Positions 41,648 through 49,963 of a DNA stretch of 64,000 nucleotides are shown here, piece by piece. The stretch's first letter is position 1; each line of letters begins with the position of its first letter. This DNA is from Curtobacterium sp. L6-1 (GTDB lineage: Bacteria > Actinomycetota > Actinomycetes > Actinomycetales > Microbacteriaceae). The notes below the pieces were generated by a model. That model had not been told where the DNA came from. It worked only from the letters and a program-made list of their open reading frames with translations, and made no database searches. Both the position numbers and the translations under genes were made by a program. The stretch lies in NCBI RefSeq assembly GCF_018885305.1, contig NZ_CP076544.1:2480001-2544000 (forward strand), in the 5' to 3' direction.

Positions 41648-42562
41648 TCAGGTGGTGACGTCCGTGGCCTCGGCGACCAGGGCCTCCAGGACGACGCGGA
41701 CCGCGGGGCGGACCGCACGGTCCGGGCGGACGAGCGCCTCGATGCGCCGCCCCGCGCGGACGTCGGCGAGGGTCGCGAGCCGGAACCGCCCCGGCGCCCG
41801 CGTCCGCGAGGTGTACCGGGGCACGAGCGCGATGCCGTGCCCCGCCGCCACCAGGTTCTCGATCACGGGCAGGTGGATCGTGCGGAACGCGACCGACGGC
41901 GGTGTGTCCGAGGCCGCGGCCATCGCGGTCAGCACCCGGTCGATCGGGTAGTCCTCGGGCACGCCGATCCAGGTCTCCCCGACGACGTCCTCGATGCCCA
42001 CCCGGTCCCGGCCCGCGAGCGGGTGGTCGAGCGGCAGGGCGACGTCGAGCGGTTCCCGGAGCAGGGGCACGGTCTCGACGGCGGACCGGTCGGCTCGTCG
42101 GGCGCCGTCGGGGCGGTGGCCGATGACGACGTCGTGGTCGGCGGCGAGCGGGGCGAACTCGCCCTCGCTGACGTCGACGTCGGACAGTTCGAGCGCGATC
42201 CCCGGGTGCGCCCGCATCCGGGTGAGGAGGCCGGGGAGCAGCAGCTCGGCGGCCGAGGGGAACGCCGCGAGGTCGACCGTGCCGGTCGCGCCGGCGAGGT
42301 GCTCGGTCCAGGCCGCCTCGACCGTGGCGAGCGCCGTCGCCACGCCGGTCGCCATGCCGGCCAGGGCGCGGCCGTGCTCGGTGAGCCGGACCCCGCGGCC
42401 GACGCGCTCGACGAGCGGGACCCCGGCCTGCCGCTGCAGGGTGCGGAGCTGCTGGGACACGGCACTGGGCGTGCGGTGGGTGGCGGCGGCGACCGCGGTG
42501 ACGCTGCCGCGTTCGGCAAGCTCGCGGAGCACCGGCAGCAGGGCGATGTCGAAGCCGACCAT
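41648..42562 (-). CDS. LysR family transcriptional regulator
   Basis: 304 residues. HTH at about 3-62: ALLPVLRELAERGSVTAVAAATHRTPSAVSQQLRTLQRQAGVPLVERVGRGVRLTEHG. The periplasmic-binding-like effector domain follows (about 92-295). It is divergent from an EamA transporter gene with 53 bp between them, so it likely controls that transporter. TAGGGT lies 6 nt before the ATG. Effector unknown. Confidence 0.9.
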   Translation of the reverse strand: MVGFDIALLPVLRELAERGSVTAVAAATHRTPSAVSQQLRTLQRQAGVPLVERVGRGVRLTEHGRALAGMATGVATALATVEAAWTEHLAGATGTVDLAAFPSAAELLLPGLLTRMRAHPGIALELSDVDVSEGEFAPLAADHDVVIGHRPDGARRADRSAVETVPLLREPLDVALPLDHPLAGRDRVGIEDVVGETWIGVPEDYPIDRVLTAMAAASDTPPSVAFRTIHLPVIENLVAAGHGIALVPRYTSRTRAPGRFRLATLADVRAGRRIEALVRPDRAVRPAVRVVLEALVAEATDVTT

Positions 42563-42568
42563 GCAGGG

Positions 42569-42574
42569 ACCCTA
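42569..42574 (-). promoter_or_regulatory. -10 box TAGGGT of the LysR gene
   Basis: Minus-strand TAGGGT lies 6 nt before the ATG at 42562. Confidence 0.45.
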
Positions 42575-42615
42575 CAACGACGCTGTCGGAACGTCCGCTG
42601 GTGCTACTGCATCGG

Positions 42616-43584
42616 ATGCGGGACGATCGTCCGGTGCAGCCCCGTGACCGCGTCCTCGCCCTCGTCGTCGCCGTCGCGTGGGGACTGAACTTCCCCGCCA
42701 CCGCGATCGCCCTCGAGCACTACCCACCGTTCCTCCTGGCCGCCGTGCGGTTCACGCTGCTCGCGGTCCCGACGCTCCTGTTCGTGCCGCGCCCGGCGGT
42801 GTCGTTCCGCTGGATCGTGCTCGTCGGCGCGACGCTCGGCGTGCTGCAGTTCGCGTTCCTCTACCTCGGGATGGCGGCCGGCATGCCGACGGGTCTGGCG
42901 TCCCTCGTCATCCAGGCCTCGGCACCGTTCACCGTGCTGCTCGCCGGTGTCCTGCTCCGCGAGCGCCTGACCGCACGCCAGGTGGTCGGAGTGGCCATCG
43001 CCGTCGCGGCCCTCGGCGTGATCGCGGTGCACCGGGCGCAGACGGCGGCGCTGCTCCCCGTCGTCCTCGTGCTCTGCGGGGCACTCGGCTGGGCGATCGG
43101 CAACGTCACGACGCGGAAGGCCGGGCCGGTCAACCCGCTGCACCTGACCCTGTGGTGGGCCGTGGTGCCACCGGTCCCGATGGCGGCGCTGTCGCTCCTG
43201 GTCGAGGGGCCCGAGCGGGTCGGGCACGCGCTCGGCACCGCGTTCACCGCCGAGGCGCTGCCGGCCGACCTCGGGCTGCTCTACATCGTCGTCGCGGGCA
43301 GCCTGGTGGGCTACGGCATCTGGTCGCGCCTGATGGGGAAGTACCCGTCGAGCACGGTCGCGCCCTTCTCGATGCTCGTGCCGGTCGTCGGCGTGCTGGC
43401 GTCGTGGGCGGCGTTCGGCGAGGTGCCGGACCTGGTCGAGGCGGTCGCGGGCGCGGTCGTCGTCGGCGCGGTGCTGTGGACCTCCCGACCCGCCCGCCCC
43501 GTCCGCGTCGCCGCCGAGCCCCCGGCCACGGACGCCTCCGCTGCCCCGCCGCTCAGCGCCGGTGCTGACGCCGCTCGGCGATGA
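42616..43584 (+). CDS. EamA/DMT family transporter
   Basis: 322 residues and ten membrane helices in two EamA repeats (about 10-140 and 150-290). VAVAWGLNFPATAIALEHYPPFLLAAVRF opens repeat one; VPVVGVLASWAAFGEVPDLVEAVAGAVVVGAVLW ends repeat two. Related proteins (YdcZ/EamA, RhaT-like) export amino acids or metabolites. The C-terminus is low complexity. The last 32 bp overlap the convergent epimerase gene. Start at 42616 or at the GTG six codons later. Confidence 0.88.
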   Translation: MRDDRPVQPRDRVLALVVAVAWGLNFPATAIALEHYPPFLLAAVRFTLLAVPTLLFVPRPAVSFRWIVLVGATLGVLQFAFLYLGMAAGMPTGLASLVIQASAPFTVLLAGVLLRERLTARQVVGVAIAVAALGVIAVHRAQTAALLPVVLVLCGALGWAIGNVTTRKAGPVNPLHLTLWWAVVPPVPMAALSLLVEGPERVGHALGTAFTAEALPADLGLLYIVVAGSLVGYGIWSRLMGKYPSSTVAPFSMLVPVVGVLASWAAFGEVPDLVEAVAGAVVVGAVLWTSRPARPVRVAAEPPATDASAAPPLSAGADAARR

Positions 43585-44530
43585 TGTCCGCCAGCGCCCC
43601 GCGCAGGTGCGGGTACCGGAACTCGTAGCCCGCCTGCGTCAACCGGGTCGGCACCACCCACCGGCTCTTCAGGACGAGCTCGGTCTCGGTACGGATGGCG
43701 ACCGACCCGAGTTCGAGCATCCACCGCCAGGTCGGCAGGCCGAAGCGGCGCCCGACGGCGTCGCGGATCGTGGCCATCACGGTGCGGTTGTCCGACGGGT
43801 TCGGGCTCGTGACGTTCACCGGCCCGTCGAGGTCCTCGTGGTCACGGACGAAGCGGATCGCACCGAGGACGTCCGCGATGTGCACCCAGCTGAAGCGCTG
43901 CCGCCCGTGGGTGTGCCGGTCGTGGTGGTACGTGCCGGCCGCCAGACGCGCCCGGGTCGGGAACCACGGGCCGTCGTACTGCGGCCCGCCCAGCCCCGCC
44001 TGCGCGAGACGGAGCAACGGCACCAGGGCGCTGCCGTCGCCGAGGACGATCGCCATCCGCAGGGCCACCCGCCGGGTGTGCGGCAGGTCGCCGCCGAAGA
44101 GGGCGTCCTCCCACGCACGGGCGACCGAGACCGAGAAGCCCTCGCCCAGCTCGCCCGTCTCCTCGTCCTGCGGGCGGTCGTCGGCGTGCCGGTAGATCGT
44201 CGCCGTCGACGCGTTCAGCCACAGCGGCGGCGGGTGTTCGGCGGACCGGATCGCCTCGGCGAGCTCGAGCGTCGTGTCGACCCGCGAGCGCATGATCTCG
44301 GCGCGGTTCCGCGGCCCGTACCGGCAGTCGACGCTCTTGCCCGCCATGTTCACGACGAGGTCGGCACCGTCCACGAGCTCACGGATGCGCAGGGTGTTCC
44401 CCCAGACCGCGTCGCCGGTGCGGCCGATCGTGACGACCTGGTACCCCTCGTCACGGAACGCGTCCTGCAGGTACCGGCCGACGAAACCGCTCGCCCCCGC
44501 CACCACCACGCGTCGCTGCTGTCCGTCCAT
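43553..44530 (-). CDS. TIGR01777 family NAD-dependent epimerase-like protein
   Basis: 325 residues. VVVAGASGFVGRYLQDAFRDEGYQVVTIGR is the Rossmann nucleotide site; DLVVNMAGKSVDCRYGPRNRAEIMRSRVDTT is diagnostic of TIGR01777 (YfcH-like) proteins; the C-terminal DUF1731-like block reads FGLPTWRWMLELGSVAIRTETELVLKSRWVVPTRLTQAGYEFRYP. Substrate unknown. GGAGG supports the ATG at 44530; an ATG at 44554 would overlap the DUF4166-like gene by four bases. Translated together with that gene. Confidence 0.9.
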   Translation of the reverse strand: MDGQQRRVVVAGASGFVGRYLQDAFRDEGYQVVTIGRTGDAVWGNTLRIRELVDGADLVVNMAGKSVDCRYGPRNRAEIMRSRVDTTLELAEAIRSAEHPPPLWLNASTATIYRHADDRPQDEETGELGEGFSVSVARAWEDALFGGDLPHTRRVALRMAIVLGDGSALVPLLRLAQAGLGGPQYDGPWFPTRARLAAGTYHHDRHTHGRQRFSWVHIADVLGAIRFVRDHEDLDGPVNVTSPNPSDNRTVMATIRDAVGRRFGLPTWRWMLELGSVAIRTETELVLKSRWVVPTRLTQAGYEFRYPHLRGALADIIAERRQHRR

Positions 44531-44550
44531 GCTGTCCTCCGTCTTCCCGG

Positions 44551-45294
44551 TCATGCCTCGTCGGGTACGACGACGTACCGGAACGCCCCCTCGTACCGGT
44601 ACAGCGTGCCCACCACCGGTGCCGAGAGCACCAGGGACACGCGCTGCACGTCCGCTTCGTCGTCGAACCGTTCCGTGAGGACCACCCGCGGCGACACGAC
44701 GGCCGGGAGGCGCCACTCCCGTCCCAGCGCACGCACCGACACGCACGTGGAGACCAGGCGGAGGACCCCGGCGTCGGGTCCGGTCGCGGGGACCGCCACC
44801 GCGAGCAGTGCGCTCACCCGGCCGCGGGTGCCGAGGTGGTCGACGAGCCCCTCGGGCTCGGCGGTGATCGCGTCGACCATCGTCCGGTCCCCGGAGGCGA
44901 AGTGGAAGGTGCGGTGCGCGCGCACGGCGGGACGCGCCTCCCGGCCGTCGGCGCGGGCACGGTCGGCGCGGTGGGTGCCGGACCGGAGGGCGTGGCGGCG
45001 GCGGATGCCGGACTCACCGTCCGGTGCCGGTGCCGAGCCGCGGCCGACGCGCGCCGGGCGATTCTCGACCGTGAAGGGCACGTCGTGCTCCCAGACCGGG
45101 AACAGCACCGCGTCGCGTGCGAGGACGGCGAGCACCGGCCACACCCAGCGACGGGGCGTGCCGACGACGCTGAACGTGCCCGAGCCGCGGCCGACGTGCC
45201 CGGACGGGATCCGGCCGAAGTAGGTGCGGAGGCGCGGGTGCAACCGTGCGAGGACGTCGGCCGGTGCGCTCAGCTCGTACGGCGATCCGCTCAC
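44551..45294 (-). CDS. DUF4166-like protein
   Basis: 247 residues, soluble. RLHPRLRTYFGRIPSGHVGRGSGTFSVVGTPRRWVWPVLAVLARDAVLFPVWEHDVPFTVENRP is the part I associate with DUF4166. The middle (about 95-125) is a charged, poorly conserved insert, then RTFHFASGDRTMVDAI and a C-terminal beta-rich region ending FRYVVVPDEA. DUF4166 domains are found with or fused to NAD-dependent epimerases, and here the gene directly precedes one. GTG start at 45294. Role unknown. Confidence 0.7.
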   Translation of the reverse strand: MSGSPYELSAPADVLARLHPRLRTYFGRIPSGHVGRGSGTFSVVGTPRRWVWPVLAVLARDAVLFPVWEHDVPFTVENRPARVGRGSAPAPDGESGIRRRHALRSGTHRADRARADGREARPAVRAHRTFHFASGDRTMVDAITAEPEGLVDHLGTRGRVSALLAVAVPATGPDAGVLRLVSTCVSVRALGREWRLPAVVSPRVVLTERFDDEADVQRVSLVLSAPVVGTLYRYEGAFRYVVVPDEA

Positions 45295-45329
45295 GCTCCC
45301 GATCCTGGCACGTCGTCGGACGCGCCTCC

Positions 45330-45335
45330 TACGAT
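45330..45335 (+). promoter_or_regulatory. -10 box TACGAT of the CDF transporter gene
   Basis: TACGAT lies 7 nt before the ATG at 45343 and overlaps the alternative ATG at 45334, which it argues against. Confidence 0.5.
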
Positions 45336-45342
45336 GGCGGGC

Positions 45343-46257
45343 ATGGGACACGACCACGGCCACGCGCACGGACACGCCTCCGAGCGCGCGCTGCTCATCG
45401 CGTTCTGCATCTCGGCGGGCATCCTGCTGGCCGAGGTGGTCGGCGCGGTCGTCACAGGCTCCCTCGCGCTGCTCGTCGACGCCGGGCACATGGTCGTCGA
45501 CACCGGCGGGCTCGGCATCGGTCTCGTCGCGACCCGGCTGGCCCGCCGCACCCCGACCGCGCGGCGGACCTGGGGCTACCAGCGTGCCGAGGTGCTCGGG
45601 GCGACGGCCCAGGCGGCGATCCTGCTCGCCGTCGGCGTGTACGTCGTCATCTCCGCTGTGCAGCGGCTCTTCGTGCCCGAGGAGATCGAGGCCGGTCCGC
45701 TGCTCGTCTTCGGCGTCGTCGGGCTCGTCGGCAACCTCGTCGCGTTCGCGGTGCTCGTCCGGGCCTCCGGCGAGGGCTTCACGTCCCGCGCTGCCCGGCT
45801 CGAGGTCCTCAACGACACCCTCGGGTCCGTGGCCGTGATCGCGGCCGCGGTCGTGCTGTTCGCGACCGGCTGGCAGCGGGCGGACTCGGTCGCGGCGCTG
45901 CTCATCGGCGCGCTCATCCTGCCGCGTGCCGTCAAGCTCCTGCGCGAGACCGCCGACGTCCTGCTCGAGGCCACCCCGCGCGGGCTCGACCTCGACGCCG
46001 TCCGAGGGCACATCCTCGGGCTCGACCACGTCATCGCCGTGCACGACCTGCACGCGACGCTCGTGTCCACCGGCGTCCCGAACCTCACCGCGCACGTCGT
46101 GGTGGACGACCACTGCTTCACGACCGCGCACGCCCCGGCGATCCTCGACGAACTGCAGCAGTGCGTGGCCGAGCACTTCGACGTCCCCGTCGAGCACTCG
46201 ACGTTCCAGCTCGAGCCCGCGTCGCACCAGCGGCACGAGCACGAGGTGCACGCCTGA
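45343..46257 (+). CDS. Cation diffusion facilitator, CzcD/ZitB type
   Basis: 304 residues. A His-rich start (MGHDHGHAHGHASE) precedes six membrane helices. Metal site A in helix 2 is HMVVD (DAGHMVVDTGG); in helix 5 the pair reads EVLNDTLGS, with Glu where many zinc exporters have His. A cytosolic domain follows (about 205-304) and ends in more His (HQRHEHEVHA). It exports zinc or another divalent metal by proton antiport. The end of the sequence complements the uptake system at 27-30 kb but the genes are unlinked. Metal specificity uncertain. Confidence 0.92.
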   Translation: MGHDHGHAHGHASERALLIAFCISAGILLAEVVGAVVTGSLALLVDAGHMVVDTGGLGIGLVATRLARRTPTARRTWGYQRAEVLGATAQAAILLAVGVYVVISAVQRLFVPEEIEAGPLLVFGVVGLVGNLVAFAVLVRASGEGFTSRAARLEVLNDTLGSVAVIAAAVVLFATGWQRADSVAALLIGALILPRAVKLLRETADVLLEATPRGLDLDAVRGHILGLDHVIAVHDLHATLVSTGVPNLTAHVVVDDHCFTTAHAPAILDELQQCVAEHFDVPVEHSTFQLEPASHQRHEHEVHA

Positions 46258-46279
46258 CCCGGGCCCGGCCCGGGGACGG

Positions 46280-46945
46280 TCAGCAGTCGGACTCGTCCGT
46301 CGGGTACGCGGTGATGACCCGCTCCGTCGTGGCCGACACGATGACCTTCACGAAACCGTCGGGGCTCGGTGCCGTCCCGTCGTCGAACCGGACGGGCGCA
46401 GCGTAGCAGACCTTGCCGTCGCCGGCGTCGACCGGCAGCCCCTTCTGCGGGCTCGTCAGCGCCGTCCGCACCGCGGTCAGCATGGCGTCGTCCCAGTCCC
46501 GCTCGGCGGTGTGCCCGGCGAGGACCTCCCGCCAGTCCCCCGTGTGCCGGACCCGGATGTGCTCGTACCCCTGCGCCGAGGTGCCGCACTGCATGACGAC
46601 CCGGCCGAGCGCCGCGGTCTCGTAGGCGGCGACCGTGGCGCGGGAGTCGCTCGTGCAGCGGTCGAGGACGTCGGCGCCGGGCAAATCGGGCCCGTTCCGG
46701 TCGACGACCGCGACGCCGCTGCCGTCCCCGGTGTCACTGCCGCCGTCCGAGTCGCCGGTGCCGCTCGTGTCGCCGCTGCCGGCGGTCGGGGCGCTGCGGT
46801 CGGAGGCCGTGGCGGACGGGGCCGCCGAGAGCACCGCGTCGTCGCCGTTCCGCGCGTTCGTCAGCGCGAAGCCGCCGATCACGACGACGGCGGCGAGGGC
46901 CGCGGCGACGCCGGTGAGCGTGGAACGCGAGCGCTTCGAGGACAT
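46280..46945 (-). CDS. Hypothetical anchored extracytoplasmic protein
   Basis: 221 residues. A single N-terminal hydrophobic segment (about 9-30) works as anchor or signal. Residues 40-80 form a Ser/Gly/Asp/Thr linker (DTSGTGDSDGGSDTGDGSG). The C-terminal domain (about 85-221) has four cysteines (LDRCTSD, VMQCGTS, KVCYAAP and the last residue Cys), suggesting disulfides outside the membrane, and ends VIVSATTERVITAYPTDESDC. I do not recognise the family. It may be a secreted ligand-binding or cell-wall protein. Confidence 0.75.
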   Translation of the reverse strand: MSSKRSRSTLTGVAAALAAVVVIGGFALTNARNGDDAVLSAAPSATASDRSAPTAGSGDTSGTGDSDGGSDTGDGSGVAVVDRNGPDLPGADVLDRCTSDSRATVAAYETAALGRVVMQCGTSAQGYEHIRVRHTGDWREVLAGHTAERDWDDAMLTAVRTALTSPQKGLPVDAGDGKVCYAAPVRFDDGTAPSPDGFVKVIVSATTERVITAYPTDESDC

Positions 46946-47068
46946 GCGGCCAGTATGCCGGAGGGGGCGGAGCCTCCCGGGCGGCCGGGGCGCGGCGGGG
47001 CGGCGGGGACGGGGGCGCGGCGGGGCGCGGCGGGGGCGCGGCGGGGGCGGCCGGGCGGCGGACGCATG

Positions 47069-47151
47069 ACGCCGCTCGGAGCGTGAGACGCCGCCAAACT
47101 CGGCGGCGTCTCGTCGTGCGAGCGGCGTTCAAGACGGACGGGGGCGTCTCG
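47069..47151. repeat. 83-bp nested-hairpin element, copy 1
   Basis: Outer arms CGCCGCTC/GAGCGGCG, symmetric 7-nt internal loops, inner arms GAGACGCCGCC/GGCGGCGTCTC and a 6-nt apical loop. A trailing GACGGACGGGGGCGTCTCG completes the repeated unit. Confidence 0.85.
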
Positions 47152-47217
47152 CGCAGGCGGGGGCGTCACCCGCGTGGGCGAGGCCCGGCGGTGCCGACAC
47201 ACCTCCGGGCCGGCGAG

Positions 47218-47300
47218 ACGCCGCTCGGAGCGTGAGACGCCGCCGAACTGGGCGGCGTCTCGTCGTGTGAGCGGCGCCCAGGACGGACGGGGGCGTCTCG
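47218..47300. repeat. 83-bp nested-hairpin element, copy 2
   Basis: Same unit as copy 1, 149 bp away. The handful of differences fall in the apical loop, in one internal loop and just after the outer arm; every paired base of both stems is unchanged. Confidence 0.85.
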
Positions 47301-47325
47301 TGCCGACGGGGGTGTTCTGCCCGGG

Positions 47326-48585
47326 TCAGGCGCGGGCGGCCAGCCGCGACCCGGCGACGGTCGCGAGGGCCGCGACGAGCACGACGTAGCCGATCAGGAC
47401 GGGCAGGGTCGGCAGCACCAGCAGGGCGGCACCGACCGCGACGACCGGGACGGTCAGGCCGGCGTAGGCGATGAGGAAGGTCGCCGCGAGGACGCCACCG
47501 CGCTCCACCGGGCCGACGAGTGCCCCGGCGCTGCCGATCGAGGCGCGGAAGAGCAGCCCGACCCCCGCACCGGCGACGACACCGCCGCCGATGAACCCGG
47601 CCACCTGCAGCACCACGGCCGAGACCGCCAGGACGCCGAGCCCGCCGACGAGCAGGACCCCCCCGAGGCGGATCTGCGTGCGCTGCGGCAGCCTGGCGAA
47701 CACGATCTGCGACAGCGCGCTCGCGGCGAAGACCCCGAAGGTCGTGGCACCCGCGGCGAGCCGGTCGGTGACGTGGAACGTCGTGCCGAGGAACGTCGGT
47801 GCGACCGAGGTGAACAGGCCCTGCACGGCGAGGGCGGCGAACGCCCCGGTGCCGGCGGCCCAGAACGCCGCGCCCTGTCCCTCGGGAGCCCGCAGGCGCT
47901 GCGGGTGGTACGGCACCGGCTCGGTCGGACGGTCGACCGTCTCGGGGACGGCGAGGACCACGACGAACGCGATCGCGAGCGCGACGACGAACACCACGTA
48001 GGGCACCATGAGCGGCTGTCCGACGAACTCCGCGAGGGCGCCGCCGATCAGCGCACCGAGCGACAGCCCGCCGAGGTTCACCACACCGGCGGCCACGCTC
48101 GCACCCTTGGCCGAGGACTCGTCACCCGTCGCACGGACCTTGAGCTCGCCGAGGTGCGCGGTGGCCGTCGCCGTCAGGGTGCCGACGCCCAGGCCGGTGA
48201 CGAGTCGGGCGACGATGAGGCCGGTGACGTCGTTCCACAGCAGGAACAGCACGGCGGCGACGAGCTCCAGGGCCACGGAGACGAGGATGAGCGGCCGGCG
48301 ACCGTGCACGTCGCTGAGGTGTCCGGCGAACCAGAGGGAGCCGACGACGCCGAGGCCGTACGCGGCGAAGACGACGGTCGTCGTGAACGTCGGGAAGCCG
48401 TCGCGGGCCTGGTAGATGACGTAGAGCGGGGCGGGGACGGTCGCGAAGGCCATCACCGAGGTGAACGCGAAGGCGACGGCCCAGAAGCCGAAGCCGTGGC
48501 GACGGCGGGTGTGCGCGCGACGGCCTCGCGGAGCCGGAGCGGTGGCCGGGGTGCCGGTCGCCGGGGTGTCGATGACGGATGACAT
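47326..48585 (-). CDS. MFS transporter, drug-resistance type
   Basis: 419 residues and twelve helices. The motif between helices 2 and 3 is GHLSDVHGRRPLIL; helix 4 region RLVTGLGVGTLTATATAHLGEL; the halves are separated by VPETVDRPTEPVPYHPQRLRAPEG. N-terminal 35 residues are disordered, Arg-rich near the membrane. It is divergent from a LysR gene, 81 bp apart, which likely regulates it. Substrate unknown; exporters of this shape often handle drugs or aromatic compounds. Confidence 0.88.
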   Translation of the reverse strand: MSSVIDTPATGTPATAPAPRGRRAHTRRRHGFGFWAVAFAFTSVMAFATVPAPLYVIYQARDGFPTFTTTVVFAAYGLGVVGSLWFAGHLSDVHGRRPLILVSVALELVAAVLFLLWNDVTGLIVARLVTGLGVGTLTATATAHLGELKVRATGDESSAKGASVAAGVVNLGGLSLGALIGGALAEFVGQPLMVPYVVFVVALAIAFVVVLAVPETVDRPTEPVPYHPQRLRAPEGQGAAFWAAGTGAFAALAVQGLFTSVAPTFLGTTFHVTDRLAAGATTFGVFAASALSQIVFARLPQRTQIRLGGVLLVGGLGVLAVSAVVLQVAGFIGGGVVAGAGVGLLFRASIGSAGALVGPVERGGVLAATFLIAYAGLTVPVVAVGAALLVLPTLPVLIGYVVLVAALATVAGSRLAARA

Positions 48586-48666
48586 GCCCTGATCGTCCCA
48601 CCGGCGGTGCATCGAGTCGAACGGACGTCCTTGATACCTGGCATCGATACCGTCGATGATGGTCGC

Positions 48667-49542
48667 GTGGAGACCCGCCTGCTCGAACAGTTCGTGACCG
48701 TCGCGGCCGAGGGCAGCGTCACGCGCGCCGCCGAACGGCTCTGGGCCGCGCAGTCGACGGTGTCCGCCGGCATCGCGAGCCTGGAGCGGACCCTCGGCGC
48801 GCGGTTGTTCGAGCGGGGTGGTCGAAGACTCGTGCTGACGCCGACGGGCGCCGACCTGCTCCCGCACGCGCGCGCGGTGCTCGGGTCGCTGGACCGGATG
48901 CGGGACCTGGCGGCGGTGTCCGACGCGGAACTGCGCGGCCGCGTGCGCCTCGGCATCTTCACGAGCATGGACATCGTCGACCTGACCGGGGTCCTGCGGG
49001 GGTTCCGGCAGCAGCACCCCCTCGTCGCCGTGGAGCTGATGACCTCGCCGAGCGGGACGACCGGACTCGTGCAGGACCTGGTGGCGGGGCGGCTCGACCT
49101 CGCCTACACGGGCCTGCCGAAGACGCCGACCGGGGTGGTGGTGGAGCCGCTGCGCGAGATGCCCTTCCGGGTGTTCGTCGCCGCCGACCACCCACTGGCC
49201 GACCGCGCCTCGGTGTCGCTCGGCGAGTTGGCGGACGAGTCGTTCGTCGACACGGCGCACGGGTTCGGCAACCGGATGATCCTCGACGCGACGCTCGAAC
49301 GGCTGGGGATCCGCCGTCGGGTGGTCGCGGAGATGAACGACATGCCGGCCGTGGTCCGGTTCGCCTCGGCCGGCATCGGGGTGGGGGTCGTCCCGGACTC
49401 CGGCGTGCGGTACGACGGCGTGGTGCTGGACCTGGAGGACGAGGTCGAGCCCCTGCGGATCGGCCTGGCGATGCGGAGCGACCCGGAGCCGAACCGGGCG
49501 ACCCAGGCGCTGGCACGGGCGATCGTCGCCGCGCGGCGCTGA
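48667..49542 (+). CDS. LysR family regulator of the divergent MFS gene
   Basis: 291 residues. HTH: LLEQFVTVAAEGSVTRAAERLWAAQSTVSAGIASLERTLGARLFERGGRRLVLTPTG (about 5-62). The effector-binding domain follows, with MTSPSGTTGLVQDLVAGRLDLAYTGLP and SAGIGVGVVPDSGV. GTG at 48667. The intergenic stretch contains TTGATACCTGGCATCGATA and a second ATACC-N-GAT word, plausible LysR T-N11-A type sites. Typical one-target divergent arrangement. Confidence 0.9.
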   Translation: METRLLEQFVTVAAEGSVTRAAERLWAAQSTVSAGIASLERTLGARLFERGGRRLVLTPTGADLLPHARAVLGSLDRMRDLAAVSDAELRGRVRLGIFTSMDIVDLTGVLRGFRQQHPLVAVELMTSPSGTTGLVQDLVAGRLDLAYTGLPKTPTGVVVEPLREMPFRVFVAADHPLADRASVSLGELADESFVDTAHGFGNRMILDATLERLGIRRRVVAEMNDMPAVVRFASAGIGVGVVPDSGVRYDGVVLDLEDEVEPLRIGLAMRSDPEPNRATQALARAIVAARR

Positions 49543-49589
49543 CCAGCGGACGCCGGGACGCCGTCGCTGCTCAGCGCACGTCGCGCCCG

Positions 49590-49685
49590 CGGTGCGTCGT
49601 ACCCACGGTGCGTCGTGCCCCCGGTGCGTCGAGCCCCCGGTGCGTGGTGCCCGCGATGCGTCGAGCCCGCGGTGCGTTCGAGGTC
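49590..49685. repeat. 16-bp tandem repeat, six copies
   Basis: Units begin at 49590, 49606, 49622, 49638, 49654 and 49670 with consensus CGGTGCGTCGWGCCCC. It fills most of the gap between two convergent genes. Confidence 0.9.
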
Positions 49686-49699
49686 GCCGGACGCGCAGG

Positions 49700-49963
49700 T
49701 CAGTGGAAGCCGTCGTCCTCGGACTTGCCGGGGGTCTTGTGCCCGCCGAGCATGTCGTTGTCGTCCTGCTCGGTGGTCGAGGTGAGCTGGAGCATCGCCA
49801 TCACGACGACCACGACGATGAACCCGACGCCGAAGAAGACCAGCGACAGCGTCAGCTCCCGCGTGGACATGAGCACGACGAGCCCGACGACCACCGCGAT
49901 GACCGCGGAGATTCCGAGGAGTTCGGCCGGACGCAGGCGGTCGCGGCGGGTGGGGGTGGTCAT
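49700..49963 (-). CDS. Small two-helix membrane protein
   Basis: 87 residues: a basic N-terminus, two hydrophobic helices (ELLGISAVIAVVVGLVVLM and SLVFFGVGFIVVVVVMAML, about 14-34 and 39-60), then a charged tail of 27 residues ending DDGFH. I do not recognise a family, although similar small proteins are frequent in Microbacteriaceae. Its ATG overlaps the stop of the HdeD-like gene upstream (ATGA), so both are made together and may interact in the membrane. Confidence 0.75.
   Translation of the reverse strand: MTTPTRRDRLRPAELLGISAVIAVVVGLVVLMSTRELTLSLVFFGVGFIVVVVVMAMLQLTSTTEQDDNDMLGGHKTPGKSEDDGFH

Larger units (their letters stand above)
46946..47325. other. 380-bp gap with a duplicated hairpin element
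   Basis: After a G-rich stretch (46955-47060, short GGGGCGCGGC-like repeats) come two copies of an 83-bp element, listed separately. No gene is seen. The gap lies downstream of the MFS gene and upstream of the anchored hypothetical gene, both on the minus strand. Confidence 0.7.
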
